This document shows, one piece after another, positions 11,310-21,516 of a DNA stretch of 64,000 nucleotides. Made by a program: the position numbers and the translations under genes. Within the stretch, counting starts at the first letter, position 1, and each line of letters opens with the position of its first letter. The DNA comes from Actinomycetota bacterium (GTDB taxonomy: Bacteria; Actinomycetota; Actinomycetes; JACCUZ01), in NCBI GenBank assembly GCA_030841035.1, contig JAVEDI010000051.1, positions 1 to 64,000 on the forward strand. The letters run 5' to 3'. The notes beneath the pieces are model-generated. The model searched no databases, had not been told where the DNA came from, and saw only the letters and a list, made by a program, of their open reading frames with translations.

Positions 11310-11912
11310 TCAGACGGACAGCCGGATGACCCCGTAGTCGTAGCCGCGCCGCCGGTAGACGACGCTCGGTTGCGAGGTCGCGGCGTCCACGAACAGGTAG
11401 AAGTCGTGCCCTACCAGCTCCATCTCGTAGAGCGCCTGGTCGAGGTCCATCGGCCGCGCGTCGTGCTGCTTCTCCCGGATGAAGACCGGTCCGTGGTCCA
11501 GGTCCTCGCCGCCCTCCTCACCGGCGGAGAGCGGTGCAGAACCGTTGAGCGAGGGCACGTCGAGAGCGGCCGTGGCTGCCGCCACGGAGGTCGGCGTCTT
11601 CTTGCCGTGGTGCACCTTGCGGCGGTCCTGGGCCTTGCGCAGGCGCGACTCGAGCTTGCCCATGGCCACGTCCAGGGCGGCGTAGCAGTCCTGGGCGGCC
11701 GCTTCCGCCCGCACCACGGGGCCCCGGGAGTAGATGGTCAGCTCGACGCGCTCGCACTGGTCAGCCTGGCGGGGGTTGCGCTCCGTCGAACACTCGACGT
11801 CGACACTGATCACCTTGGAGTCGAGCTTTTCGATCTTGGCGAGCTTCTCGGCGACATGCTCGCGGAAGCGCTCGGAGATCTCGGTGTGCCGGCCCTTGAC
11901 AACGATGTCCAC
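11310..11912 (-). CDS. hpf: Long-form ribosome hibernation promoting factor
   Basis: A 200-residue long HPF. The N-terminal S30AE domain (about 1-100: VDIVVKGRHTEISERFREHV...KLESRLRKAQDRRKVHHGKK) binds the decoding and tRNA sites of the 30S subunit. The C-terminal domain (about 145-200: FIREKQHDARPMDLDQALYEMELVGHDFYLFVDA..) drives 100S dimer formation in the family. GTG 11912 is chosen: GGGAGG lies 9 nt before it and VDIVVKGR matches the family start. It is preceded by a long non-coding leader of up to 366 bp. HPF genes are typically induced in stationary phase or stress; no firm promoter was identified. Confidence 0.95.
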   Translation of the reverse strand: MDIVVKGRHTEISERFREHVAEKLAKIEKLDSKVISVDVECSTERNPRQADQCERVELTIYSRGPVVRAEAAAQDCYAALDVAMGKLESRLRKAQDRRKVHHGKKTPTSVAAATAALDVPSLNGSAPLSAGEEGGEDLDHGPVFIREKQHDARPMDLDQALYEMELVGHDFYLFVDAATSQPSVVYRRRGYDYGVIRLSV

Positions 11913-12278
11913 GAAGGTGAACCTCCCTGGTCTCTGGTGCGTGGTCCCTGGTGGCGGTCTCGTGACGAGCCGTGCCGATGCGCGCCTGCTCACCGGCTAC
12001 CAAAGAGCACCCGCCCGGCCGACCTGGTCTTCGACCCCACATCCGCCTGCTGAGGGTCTCGCAGCGATGATCGCCACTACTCCCCTTCTCCCGGGTCGGC
12101 AACCATCCGGGTCGCCGGCGGGGCAGGACTTACTCCTAAGCCGCACCGTGATCGAACGACGAGAAGTCGCCTTACGTGGACCGTTTCGCCTGCGGCTGGC
12201 ATCGGCTTGCCGGGGCCCTCCTCGCGGAGGAGATGTTCCGGCGCAACCACGGACCCGGGCGGGTGCCATGAACGAACG
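11913..12278 (-). promoter_or_regulatory. 366-bp non-coding region upstream of hpf
   Basis: No convincing open frame is present. Read towards hpf there is a TAGGAG hexamer (complement of 12133-12138) and a GGTTG / GGAGTA pair about 15 bp apart (complement of 12078-12104) that only loosely resembles stress-sigma promoters. The stretch near hpf holds short GGTCTCTGGTGCGTGGTCC-type repeats. A long hpf leader or several promoters would explain its size. Nothing else recognised. Confidence 0.35.
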
Positions 12279-13028
12279 CTAGTCCCATCGCGCCGGACCG
12301 CACAGGGCGGGGGCGCCGACGTGGCGCTGTGTCGCCGCGACAACGGCGGCGGCGGGTACGTCGGCGCCGCTCGCGCGCAGGGTGGCAGCGGCGGCGGCCA
12401 GCGAGGACCCGGTAGTGATCACGTCGTCGACGAGCAGCACCGTTGCGCCCTGCAGCAGACGTGGACCGGCGCGCACCAGCAGCACCGCACCGGCGAGGTT
12501 CGCCCTGCGGGCGCCTGCATCGAGGCCGGCCTGGTCCCCGACGCCGGGCCGCAGCCGCAGCACCGGGCACACGAGCACCTGCCGCCCCCGACGGCGCAGC
12601 GCCCGCGCCGCGCGGCGCGCCATCACGAGGGTGGGGTCGTGGCCGCGGGCCCGCAGGGCCGCCCGGCGCGAGGGCATCGGGACGAGCGCCACCGGGCGCC
12701 CGGCGGGGCCGGCACCGCCCGCCAGAGCCGCCACGGCGGCGTCCACCGAGCACGCCAGCGCCGCCCCGAGCGGCGCCGCCAGCGGCCGCGCCCCGCGCTC
12801 CTTGTGGGCGACGATCAACGCGCGGACGACGTCGGCGTAGGGCGCCACCGCGTAGGGCGTCGGCAGGTCCGGCGGCGCCGGGTCCGGCCAGGCCACTCGG
12901 GGCGCACCGCGCAGGGCGGCACCGCAGGCGCTGCACAGCGTCGTCGCCGGCTCGCCGCACCCGGCGCAGGCCACCGGCAGCGCGAGGTCCAGCAGCGCGC
13001 GGGCGGCCACGGCGAGGGCAGCAGACAT
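12279..13028 (-). CDS. comF: ComF family phosphoribosyltransferase-like protein
   Basis: A 249-residue ComF/GntX-type protein. An N-terminal zinc-binding module (CAGCGEPATTLCSACGAAL: two C-x-x-C pairs) is followed by a type I phosphoribosyltransferase fold with the PRPP motif VLLVDDVITTGSS near the C-terminus. ComF in Gram-positives and proteobacteria is needed for uptake or processing of transforming DNA, but the biochemical activity in actinobacteria is not established. Start at ATG 13028 rather than GTG/ATG 13064 because homologues begin close to the ALLDLALPVACAGC segment. It lies between lpqB and hpf, the same order as I recall in mycobacteria. Confidence 0.9.
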   Translation of the reverse strand: MSAALAVAARALLDLALPVACAGCGEPATTLCSACGAALRGAPRVAWPDPAPPDLPTPYAVAPYADVVRALIVAHKERGARPLAAPLGAALACSVDAAVAALAGGAGPAGRPVALVPMPSRRAALRARGHDPTLVMARRAARALRRRGRQVLVCPVLRLRPGVGDQAGLDAGARRANLAGAVLLVRAGPRLLQGATVLLVDDVITTGSSLAAAAATLRASGADVPAAAVVAATQRHVGAPALCGPARWD

Positions 13029-13142
13029 GTCGCCCAGCGTGGCGTGATCGGGCCCCGCGGGCACGCGACCGACCGGATCCGTGCAGCGCCGTGACCTGTG
13101 GAGGGGCCGGTGCCGGCACGGGTCGGTGGAGGAGCCAGCAGC

Positions 13143-14867
13143 TCAGCCGGGGTAGACGGGGTCGCGCCCGGGACCGAGCGGCTGCCACCCCACGCCGCTG
13201 GGGTCCCACTGCTGCACCAGCCCCGAGCTGGTGGCGGCGACCAGCGGCAGCCCGGGCGCCGAGGCGACCGCCGCGAGGCCCTGCTGTGCCGTCACGCCCT
13301 CATCGACGCTGAAGCCGTCGACCGCGAGCTGCAGCGGCGCCGACGCCGCGTCGCCGAGCCGGCCGAGCACCGTCAACCCGCCCGCGTCGGCCCAGGACAC
13401 CGCGCGCACGCCGGTCAGGTCCGGCCGCACCTCGTAGACAGCGGAGACCCGTTCCACCGCGCCGCTCGCCGCCCGCACGATCCCGCCGACGTACAGCCTG
13501 CCGGTCTCGCCCGAGCCGACGACCAGCGCGATGCGGCTGCCGTCGTGCGACACGCGCACGGCGGTGAGCGGCCCCGCGGCCAGCCGCGGCACGGCCACCT
13601 CGGCGAACCGGTCGGGGCGCTTCGCGCGCATCAGCAGCCGACCGGTCGCCTTGTCGACGACCCACAGGTCGCCGCTGCGGTCCCAGCTGGGCGCGCTGAA
13701 CTGGCCCGTGGTGACGGCCGCCTGCTCGAGGGTGGTGTTCGCCGCGAGCCGCCCGATCAGCAGCCGCCGCCGGTCGGCACTGACCGCGGCGACCTGCTCG
13801 TTGTCCAGCGACACGGCCGGCAGCCGAAGGCCGGCTCCTGCGGCTCCTGCGGCCCCCGCCACGGCGACCACGCGGTCGTTCGCGATGCGCGACACCCGTC
13901 CCTCGTGCACGACGTAGCAGGACGCCGACGAGCCCGGCGCCTCGGGGTCGTAGCCGCTCCACGCGGTGACCGGCTGCTCCCGCGCGACGCCGGTGGTCAC
14001 CAGGTCGTCGCCGTCGGCGAGGATGCGGATGCGCTGGATGCCCGGCAGCTGCTTGAGGGTCCACACGATCTGCGCGGACATGCTCGCGCGCGAGTCGGTG
14101 GCGGCCTGCAGCGCCGCCTGGTTGAGGTTGACGGTGGCGAGCCCGTTGCGCACCGGCACCGACCCGACGTCGAGCTGGGTGCCCTGGGGGAACGCCGTGT
14201 CGACGGCGCCACGCAGGTCGGTGGTGGGCCCGCGCAGCAGTCGGGAGACCGCCTTGGCCGGGAGGCCGGGCAGGTTGGGCAGCAGGATCGGGTCGGGGAC
14301 GACCATCGTCGAGGTCGGTGCCAGGAAGTAGAGGTTGATCGGGCGGTAGGCCACGTCGACGTCGGAGGTCGAGAGCACCAGCCCCTTCGGCGGCGTCGCG
14401 ATGCGCCACTCGCCGGCGGCCCGGACGAGGCGGAACGTGCGGTGGACCAGCGTCGCGGGCGGCACCCGGCGGTAGAGCCCGTCGGCACCGATGCGGGCGA
14501 CCTCGCTGGCCTCGAACGTGACAGTGCCGTCGCTGCGGACATCGACGGTGGAACCGGGCCGCCGGTCGTAGACCGAGGTGCCCGACAGCGGCTCCCACCG
14601 CTGGGAGGCCTGCGGCGTGAGGTACTGACGCGCGATGGCGTGGTCGTCGAGGAAGTCGCCCATGGCGCGCAGAAAGCCACGGACGATCGCCTCCGGGGGG
14701 GCGCCGGGGGCGGGGGCGAAGCCGACGTTGCGCACCTCGATGTCCCGGTCGACCGCGAGGTCGCGGCCCTGGTGCACGGGGCCGCTCGTCGGGATGCCGG
14801 CGCACCCGCTCAGGACGGCTGCCAGCAGGATCCCGAGGGCGACCAGGCGCAGGGGCGGCCCGAGCAC
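13143..14867 (-). CDS. lpqB: Lipoprotein LpqB (GerMN domain, MtrAB partner)
   Basis: A 574-residue lipoprotein; signal peptide LRLVALGILLAAVLSGC with lipobox LSGC, so the mature protein is anchored outside the membrane. An N-terminal region (SGPVHQGRD...) and a GerMN-type domain (LNQAALQAATDSRASMSAQIVWTLKQL) are followed by a C-terminal beta-propeller-like half. In mycobacteria and corynebacteria LpqB interacts with the MtrB sensor and tunes MtrA signalling, cell wall and division. It is encoded 7 bp after mtrB. Start GTG 14867 gives the signal peptide directly; GTG 14885 would overlap mtrB. A run of alanine-glycine codons (AGAAGAAGAG) lies near the middle. Confidence 0.93.
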   Translation of the reverse strand: MLGPPLRLVALGILLAAVLSGCAGIPTSGPVHQGRDLAVDRDIEVRNVGFAPAPGAPPEAIVRGFLRAMGDFLDDHAIARQYLTPQASQRWEPLSGTSVYDRRPGSTVDVRSDGTVTFEASEVARIGADGLYRRVPPATLVHRTFRLVRAAGEWRIATPPKGLVLSTSDVDVAYRPINLYFLAPTSTMVVPDPILLPNLPGLPAKAVSRLLRGPTTDLRGAVDTAFPQGTQLDVGSVPVRNGLATVNLNQAALQAATDSRASMSAQIVWTLKQLPGIQRIRILADGDDLVTTGVAREQPVTAWSGYDPEAPGSSASCYVVHEGRVSRIANDRVVAVAGAAGAAGAGLRLPAVSLDNEQVAAVSADRRRLLIGRLAANTTLEQAAVTTGQFSAPSWDRSGDLWVVDKATGRLLMRAKRPDRFAEVAVPRLAAGPLTAVRVSHDGSRIALVVGSGETGRLYVGGIVRAASGAVERVSAVYEVRPDLTGVRAVSWADAGGLTVLGRLGDAASAPLQLAVDGFSVDEGVTAQQGLAAVASAPGLPLVAATSSGLVQQWDPSGVGWQPLGPGRDPVYPG

Positions 14868-14874
14868 CGTCCGC

Positions 14875-16536
14875 TCAGCGCGCACGACCGGCTCCGGGGG
14901 GCGCCACGGTGGAGACCTGCTGGTAGGGCTGCCCCACGCCCACCGGCCGCCTCCGGCGGGCCGAGTCACGCGGTTCGAGCGGGATCGGCGAGTGCGCGAG
15001 CTCGTGGCCCACCCGGCGCGGCAACGTGAGCCGGAACTGCGAGCCGTCCCCGGACTCGCCCCACACCTGCAGCCAGCCGCCGTGCAGATGGGCGTCCTCC
15101 ATGGCGATGGACAGGCCCAGGCCGGTGCCGCCGGTCGTACGGGCCCGCGCCGGGTCCGCCCGCCAGAATCGGTTGAACACCATCGCGGCCTCACCCGGGG
15201 CGAGGCCTACCCCGTGGTCGCGGACCGCGATCGCCACCGCGTCCTCGTCGGCTGCGACCCCCACCTCGACCGGGCGGCCCTCGCCGTGTTCGATCGCGTT
15301 GGCGACGAGGTTGCGCAGGATGCGCTCGATGCGGCGTACGTCGACGTCGGCGAGGCATGGCGTGTCGGGCGCGCGCACCACGAGCTGGGACCCCCTCCGG
15401 TCGGCCAGCGGCTCCATCGCCTCGACCACCGACTGGGCGACCCTGCGCAGGTCGGTCGTCTCCACCTCGAGCACGGCTGCGCCCGCGTCGTACCGGCTGA
15501 TCTCCAGCAGGTCACCCAGCAGCGACTCGAACCGGTCGAGCTGGGTCTGCAGGATCTCCGCGCTGCGCTCGACCGACGGGCCGAACTGGCCGCGGGCCTC
15601 GTGGAGCACGTCGGCGGCCATCCGCACGGTCGTGAGCGGGGTGCGCAGCTCGTGGGAGACGTCGGCGACGAACCGGCGCTGCACCCGGGAGAGGTCCTCG
15701 AGCTGGCGGATCTGTCTCTGCAGGCTGGTCGCCATCTTGTTGAAGGCGGCCGCGAGCCGCGCCAGGTCGTCCTCGCCGCGGACCTTCATGCGCTCCTCGA
15801 GCCGTCCGGCGGAGAGCCGCTCGGCGATCCGGGCCGCCATCCGCACCGGTGTCACGACCTGGCGGGTGACCAGCCAGGCGATCGCTCCCACGAGGATCAC
15901 CAGGCCCAGCGCGGCGAAGCCCAGGCCGCGGCGCACCAGCCCCAGCGTCGCGGCCTCCTTGTCGAGCGGGAAGACGAAGTACAGCTCGTAGAGGCCGTAG
16001 GTCGGGATGGTGACCAGCGAGCCGATCGCGACGGCCGGCTGCTCCTCACCCGTCGTGCTGGTGAGCGTGCAGTAGGTCCACTGCTGGGTGGTGGTCGACT
16101 GCAGCCGCTCCTGCAGGCGGTGGGGGATCGTCGAGGAGCTGTCCATGTCGTGGGAGATGACGCCGAAGGGCGCCGGCTGGCTGCCCTCGGGGCCGGGCAG
16201 CAGCGCGACGCTGTTGGCGCCGGCCGGGCCGCCCGCCGAGGACAACCGGGTGACGATGTCATGCGCGACGGTGTCGTAGTCGGTGGAGGAGCGGTCGGCC
16301 GAGCGGAACGCGTCCTGTGCCGCGGTGGTGCCGTTGGACGCCTCGGCGAGGGCCGCCTGCACCTTGGCGTCCAGCAGGCCGTCGCGGACCCGGGCGAGCA
16401 CGACGCTGCCCAGCGCCGCGATGACCACGATGGTCAGGACGGTGGTGGTGGTGACGACGCGCAGCTGCAGCGAACGCCGCCAGAGCGCGACCGTACGCCG
16501 GCGCCGGCGCGCGACCCGGCGGCGCAGCGCGACCAC
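14875..16536 (-). CDS. mtrB: Sensor histidine kinase MtrB
   Basis: A 553-residue membrane kinase. First membrane helix at about 28-50 (TTTTVLTIVVIAALGSVVLA), an extracytoplasmic loop of about 130 residues, second helix about 195-218 (GFAALGLVILVGAIAWLV), HAMP (about 219-270), the H-box FVADVSHELRTPLTTVR with the phospho-accepting His, and ATPase motifs N (NLVANAIEHGEG), G1 (VRDHGVGLAPGE) and G2 (GGTGLGLSI). It phosphorylates MtrA and in actinobacteria controls genes for cell wall hydrolases, division and osmotic response. GTG 16536 is the only good in-frame start before the mtrA stop 44 bp away. Confidence 0.95.
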   Translation of the reverse strand: MVALRRRVARRRRRTVALWRRSLQLRVVTTTTVLTIVVIAALGSVVLARVRDGLLDAKVQAALAEASNGTTAAQDAFRSADRSSTDYDTVAHDIVTRLSSAGGPAGANSVALLPGPEGSQPAPFGVISHDMDSSSTIPHRLQERLQSTTTQQWTYCTLTSTTGEEQPAVAIGSLVTIPTYGLYELYFVFPLDKEAATLGLVRRGLGFAALGLVILVGAIAWLVTRQVVTPVRMAARIAERLSAGRLEERMKVRGEDDLARLAAAFNKMATSLQRQIRQLEDLSRVQRRFVADVSHELRTPLTTVRMAADVLHEARGQFGPSVERSAEILQTQLDRFESLLGDLLEISRYDAGAAVLEVETTDLRRVAQSVVEAMEPLADRRGSQLVVRAPDTPCLADVDVRRIERILRNLVANAIEHGEGRPVEVGVAADEDAVAIAVRDHGVGLAPGEAAMVFNRFWRADPARARTTGGTGLGLSIAMEDAHLHGGWLQVWGESGDGSQFRLTLPRRVGHELAHSPIPLEPRDSARRRRPVGVGQPYQQVSTVAPPGAGRAR

Positions 16537-16580
16537 GCCGGCGGCCCGCGGCCGCAGCGTGTGGGAGGGACGTGTGACGC

Positions 16581-17267
16581 TCAGGCGGGACCTGCCTTGT
16601 AGCCGACACCGCGCACGGTCACGACCACCTCGGGCCGCTCGGGGTCGGACTCGATCTTGGAGCGCAGCCGCTGCACGTGGACGTTGACCAGACGCGTGTC
16701 AGCGGCGTGCCGGTAGCCCCACACCTGCTCGAGCAGCACCTCGCGCGTGAACACCTGCCACGGCTTGCGCGCGAGCGCGACCAGCAGGTCGAACTCGAGC
16801 GGCGTGAGCGCGATCGGCTCGCCGGCGCGCTTGACGGAGTGGCCGGCCACGTCGATGACCAGGTCGCCGATCTCGAGCAGCTCCTGCCCCGGGTCGTCGG
16901 TGCGGCGCAGCCGGGCCCGGATGCGGGCGACCAGCTCCTTGGGCTTGAACGGCTTGACGATGTAGTCGTCGGCGCCGGACTCGAGACCCACGACGATGTC
17001 GACGGTGTCGGCCTTGGCGGTGAGCATCACGATCGGGATGCCGGACTCGGAGCGGATCTGGCGGCAGATGTCGATGCCGTCGGTGCCGGGCAGCATCAGG
17101 TCGAGCAGCACCAGATCGGGCTTGTGCTCGCGGAAGGCGGCCACCGCCCGGTCGCCGTGGGTGCACAGCATCGGCTCGTAGCCCTCGCCCCGCAGGACGA
17201 TCCCGAGCATCTCGGCGAGCGCGGAGTCGTCATCGACGATGAGCACGCGTCCCTTCATGCTGTTCAT
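16581..17267 (-). CDS. mtrA: Response regulator MtrA (OmpR/PhoB family)
   Basis: A 228-residue response regulator. Receiver domain with VDDDSALAEML, phospho-acceptor Asp in LVLLDLMLPGTDG, Thr in VMLTAKAD and Lys in DYIVKPFKPKEL. The winged-helix output domain ends VNVHVQRLRSKIESDPERPEVVVTVRGVGYKAG, the usual OmpR-type close. MtrA is essential in mycobacteria and binds direct repeats of GTCAC-type motifs at oriC and at cell wall hydrolase promoters. Two such repeats exist in this window, upstream of the amidase and SpoIID genes. Two in-frame starts, ATG 17267 and ATG 17258; a GGGGG run fits 17267. First gene of the mtrA-mtrB-lpqB operon. Confidence 0.96.
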   Translation of the reverse strand: MNSMKGRVLIVDDDSALAEMLGIVLRGEGYEPMLCTHGDRAVAAFREHKPDLVLLDLMLPGTDGIDICRQIRSESGIPIVMLTAKADTVDIVVGLESGADDYIVKPFKPKELVARIRARLRRTDDPGQELLEIGDLVIDVAGHSVKRAGEPIALTPLEFDLLVALARKPWQVFTREVLLEQVWGYRHAADTRLVNVHVQRLRSKIESDPERPEVVVTVRGVGYKAGPA

Positions 17268-17414
17268 CGTGGCACCCCCGTGCCGCTCGCGCCGGTTGCG
17301 CGCCGCAGGAGATCAACACCCGGCCTGCTCGCCGGGCGCTGGTGGGGGACGTGGCACGATGGCGAGGACACCGTGGCGACGGTACCCGGCGTCCACGACC
17401 GCAGGGGGAGACCC

Positions 17415-18647
17415 GTGACCGACCGGCCCGACGAGCCCGCTGCCGAGCCCCGCTGGGCGGCGCCGGGGTCGTCGCCACAGGTGGCACCCGACGGCCCGCC
17501 GGGCCCGCTGTCCTCGGGATGGGCCAGCGAGCAGCCCCCGCCCGCGACGGCGTACCCGCCGCCCGCTGCCGCGGGTGCCCCGCCGCCGCAGGGCTGGGCC
17601 ACCGCTCCCGGCTGGGTCCCCCCGCCCGCGGCTGCCCGGCCCGGCGTCATCCCGCTGCGCCCGCTCGGGGTCGGGGAGATCCTCGACGGCGCGATCTCCA
17701 CGATCCGCGCCAAGGCACGGGTCATGCTGGGGCTGTCCGCGGTCCTGGCCGTGCTGACCCAGCTGCTGACCGTGCCGGTCACCTGGCTGCTGCTGCGCGA
17801 CAGCGGCGACCGGGCGTTCAGCACCACCTCGCCCGGCACCCCGCTGGACCTGACGTTCACCGCCAGCGCGGTCACCGCCGCCAGCGTGCAGGCGCTGGTC
17901 ACCCTGGTGGCCACCCTGCTGCTGACCGGCGTCCTGACCGTCGTGCTCAGCCGCAAGGTGCTCGGCCAGGACATCGACGCCGCCGATGCCTGGGCGCAGG
18001 CGCGACCCCGACTGCCCGCCCTGGTCGGCGTCACGCTGCTCGTCATCGCGATCGAGCTCGGCCTCGCGGTCCTCACCCTCGCCCCCGGCATCGTCCTGGG
18101 CCTGGCCGGGGCCCCGGCAGTCGCGGTCGCCGGGGCGCTGGTGCTCGGGATCCCGGCGTTCCTCGCGATCGGCTCCTACCTCTACGTGGCGTTCGCCCTG
18201 GCTCCCGCGGCCGTCGTGCTCGAGCGAGCCTCGGTACGACGTTCGCTGCGCCGCTCCGTGGCGCTGGTGCGCGGCGCCTGGTGGCGCACCTTCGGCATCC
18301 TCGCCCTGGTCAACGTGATCGCCCAGATGCTCGCCGCGATCCTGTCGGTGCCCTTCTCGATGCTCTCGCTGGGCGTCGCCTTCCTGACCGGTGGCTCCGA
18401 CAACCTCAACCCCTACACGATCCTGCCGCTGCTGATCACGTCGATCGGCACGATCCTCGCCTCGGCGCTCACCTGGCCGTTCACGGCGGTGTCGATCGCG
18501 CTGATCTACGTCGACCGGCGCATCCGCCGGGAGGGCCTCGACCTCCAGCTGGCCCGGGCGGCCGGGTTGACGCCGACCGGCTCGAGCGCGACGCCGGGCA
18601 CGCCCCTCGGACCGACGGCCTACGACTCGTCGACTTACGGCGGCTAG
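17415..18647 (+). CDS. Proline-rich multi-pass membrane protein (glycerophosphoryl diester phosphodiesterase membrane-domain-like)
   Basis: A 410-residue membrane protein. The first 75 residues are disordered and rich in Pro, Ala and Gly; the rest has about six hydrophobic segments (for example GLSAVLAVLTQLLTVPVTWLLL and LVTLVATLLLTGVLTVVLS). The body matches actinobacterial proteins annotated as membrane domain of glycerophosphoryl diester phosphodiesterase or DUF7544-like, with the recurring IPLRPLGVGEILDGAISTIR start. No catalytic residues are evident. GTG 17415 follows AGGGGGAG. It is the first gene of the six-gene DUF4129/MoxR module and runs divergently from mtrA. Confidence 0.85.
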   Translation: MTDRPDEPAAEPRWAAPGSSPQVAPDGPPGPLSSGWASEQPPPATAYPPPAAAGAPPPQGWATAPGWVPPPAAARPGVIPLRPLGVGEILDGAISTIRAKARVMLGLSAVLAVLTQLLTVPVTWLLLRDSGDRAFSTTSPGTPLDLTFTASAVTAASVQALVTLVATLLLTGVLTVVLSRKVLGQDIDAADAWAQARPRLPALVGVTLLVIAIELGLAVLTLAPGIVLGLAGAPAVAVAGALVLGIPAFLAIGSYLYVAFALAPAAVVLERASVRRSLRRSVALVRGAWWRTFGILALVNVIAQMLAAILSVPFSMLSLGVAFLTGGSDNLNPYTILPLLITSIGTILASALTWPFTAVSIALIYVDRRIRREGLDLQLARAAGLTPTGSSATPGTPLGPTAYDSSTYGG

Positions 18648-18653
18648 CCAGCA

Positions 18654-19301
18654 GTGCTGGTCGCCCTCCTGCCCGTGCAGGTGCCCGTCGAGCTCGGCCG
18701 CGACGCGGCGCGGCAGCTGGCGCGCGACGAGCTGGCCAAGGCGATCTACCGCGACGCCCGGCCGGGTCTCACCGAGCGGCTGCTGCGCTGGCTGTGGGAC
18801 CAGCTCTCCGCCGCTCTGGACAGCGCCGCGGGGGTGTCGCCGGGCGGCTACCTGGGGCTGGCCGGCGTGCTGCTCGTGCTCGGCGTCGCGGTGGTGGCCT
18901 GGTGGCTGCGCCTCGGTCCGCTGCGCCGGGCGGACGTCCGTGCGCAGCCGCTGTTCGTCGGCCGGGCGCGCACCGCCGCGGAGCACCGCGCCGCCGCCGA
19001 TGCGCACGCGGCCCAGGGGCGTTGGGCCGACGCGGTCCGGGACCGGCTGCGGGCCGTGATCACGTCGCTGGAGGAGCGGGCGCTGCTGGACCCGCGGCCG
19101 GGCCGCACCGCCGACGAGGCCGCGGCGGCCGCGGGCGCGGCGCTGCCGGGCTGCGCACCGGGGCTGCGGGAGGCGGCGCAGGTCTTCGACGAGCTCTGGT
19201 ACGGCGGGCGGCCCGCCTCCCGGGCTCACGACGAGACGCTGCGCCGCCTGGACGCCCAGGTCCAGGCGGCACGCCCGGCACGGGCGACGGTGCAGCGATG
19301 A
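18654..19301 (+). CDS. DUF4129 domain membrane protein
   Basis: A 215-residue protein: a short N-terminal part with LARDELAKAIYRDARPGLTERLLRWLWDQL, one membrane helix at about 65-90 (LGLAGVLLVLGVAVVAWWL), then a cytoplasmic helical domain with AQGRWADAVRDRLRAVITSLEERALLDPRPGRTADE, the hallmark of DUF4129. This domain is often found beside MoxR ATPases and DUF58 proteins and sometimes fused to transglutaminases. GTG 18654 lies 6 nt after the previous stop; the stop overlaps the next ATG (ATGA). Function unknown; a scaffold in a MoxR-dependent maturation system is the usual guess. Confidence 0.87.
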   Translation: MLVALLPVQVPVELGRDAARQLARDELAKAIYRDARPGLTERLLRWLWDQLSAALDSAAGVSPGGYLGLAGVLLVLGVAVVAWWLRLGPLRRADVRAQPLFVGRARTAAEHRAAADAHAAQGRWADAVRDRLRAVITSLEERALLDPRPGRTADEAAAAAGAALPGCAPGLREAAQVFDELWYGGRPASRAHDETLRRLDAQVQAARPARATVQR

Positions 19302-20493
19302 GCGCCACCACGCCTGCCGCGCTGCCGACCGCGAGGGCTGCGACCACGGCCGACCGCACGGCCGCGCAGCTGTGGCGCACCCTGCGCATGCCCGTCGCGG
19401 TCCTGCTGCTCGTGCTGCTGGGCGGTCTGCTGCTCGCGGCCGTCGGCGGCGGGCGCCCGGACGGCTACCTCGACCCCCGCGCGCCCGGTCCGGCGGGCAG
19501 CCGCGCCGTCGCCGAGATCCTGCGCGACCAGGGCGTCGTGGTCGACCTGGTGCGCACCAGCGCGACCATGAGCGCCCGGGCCCGCCCCGGCGACACGATG
19601 CTCGTGGCGCTGCCCGACCTGCTGAGCGACTCCCAGGTCCGCGCGGTCGGCGACAGCGGTGCCGACCTGGTGCTGGCGGGCCCCGCCGCGCCGGAGCGGT
19701 TCGCGCCGGCGCTCGTGGCAGCCGGGCCCACCGACAGCGGCGTACGGGCGCCGGGCTGCCCGCTGCCCGCGGCTCGCAGGGCAGGTCCGGCGGACGCCGG
19801 CGGCCGCTCGTACAGCGTCGACACCGGCACGCAGGAACAGACCCGGGACCTGGGTGTCGTGCAGTGCTACGCGCACGACGGGCTGGCCTCGCTCGTCCAG
19901 CTCCGCAGCGCGCGCGGCGCGCTCGTCACCGCCGTGGGCAACCCGGCGGTGCTCAGCAACCAGCGGCTGGCCGAGGAGGGCAACGCCGCGCTGGCCCTGG
20001 GGATGCTGGGCCGCAGCCCGCACCTGGTCTGGTACCTGCCCTCCGCCGACGACGTCCCTGCCCGTGACCAGCGCTCGCTGTATGACCTGCTGCCCGACGG
20101 GGTGGTGTGGGGGCTGGTGCAGCTCTGCGTCGCCGTGCTGCTCCTCGCGCTGTGGCGGGCCCGCCGGCTCGGTCCGGTCGTCACCGAGCCGCTGCCGGTC
20201 GTGGTGCACGCCACGGAGACCGTGCAGGGCCGCGCCCGGCTCTACCGTCGCAGCGGTGCGCGCGACAAGGCCGCCGCCGCGTTGCGGGCCGCCAGCCTGC
20301 AGCGGCTGGTGCCGGCGCTGGGCCTGCAGCGGCGCAGTGAGCCGGCCACGGTGGCCGACGCGGTGAGCGCCCGCACCACTCGCACCTCCGCCGACGTACT
20401 CGTGCTGCTGTACGGTGCCGCACCGGCCGACGACGCCGCGCTGGTCGGCCTCGCCGACGATCTCGACGAGCTGGAGAGAGAGGTACGCCGACC

Positions 20494-20497
<4 letters not shown>
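19298..20497 (+). CDS. DUF4350 domain membrane protein
   Basis: A 399-residue protein with a membrane helix at about 32-52 (PVAVLLLVLLGGLLLAAVGG), an extracytoplasmic DUF4350 domain (about 55-270: YLDPRAPGPAGSRAVAEILRDQGVVVDLVR...), which has an aminotransferase-I-like or Rossmann-like fold in the family, and a second helix at about 270-288 (GLVQLCVAVLLLALW) followed by a cytoplasmic tail. Two Cys in the outer domain (GCPLP and VVQCYAHD) could form a disulfide. Its ATG overlaps the DUF4129 stop and its stop overlaps the MoxR GTG, so the three are coupled. Biochemical role unknown. Confidence 0.87.
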
Positions 20498-21504
<1,007 letters not shown>

Positions 21505-21516
21505 GGTGCGCCGGCT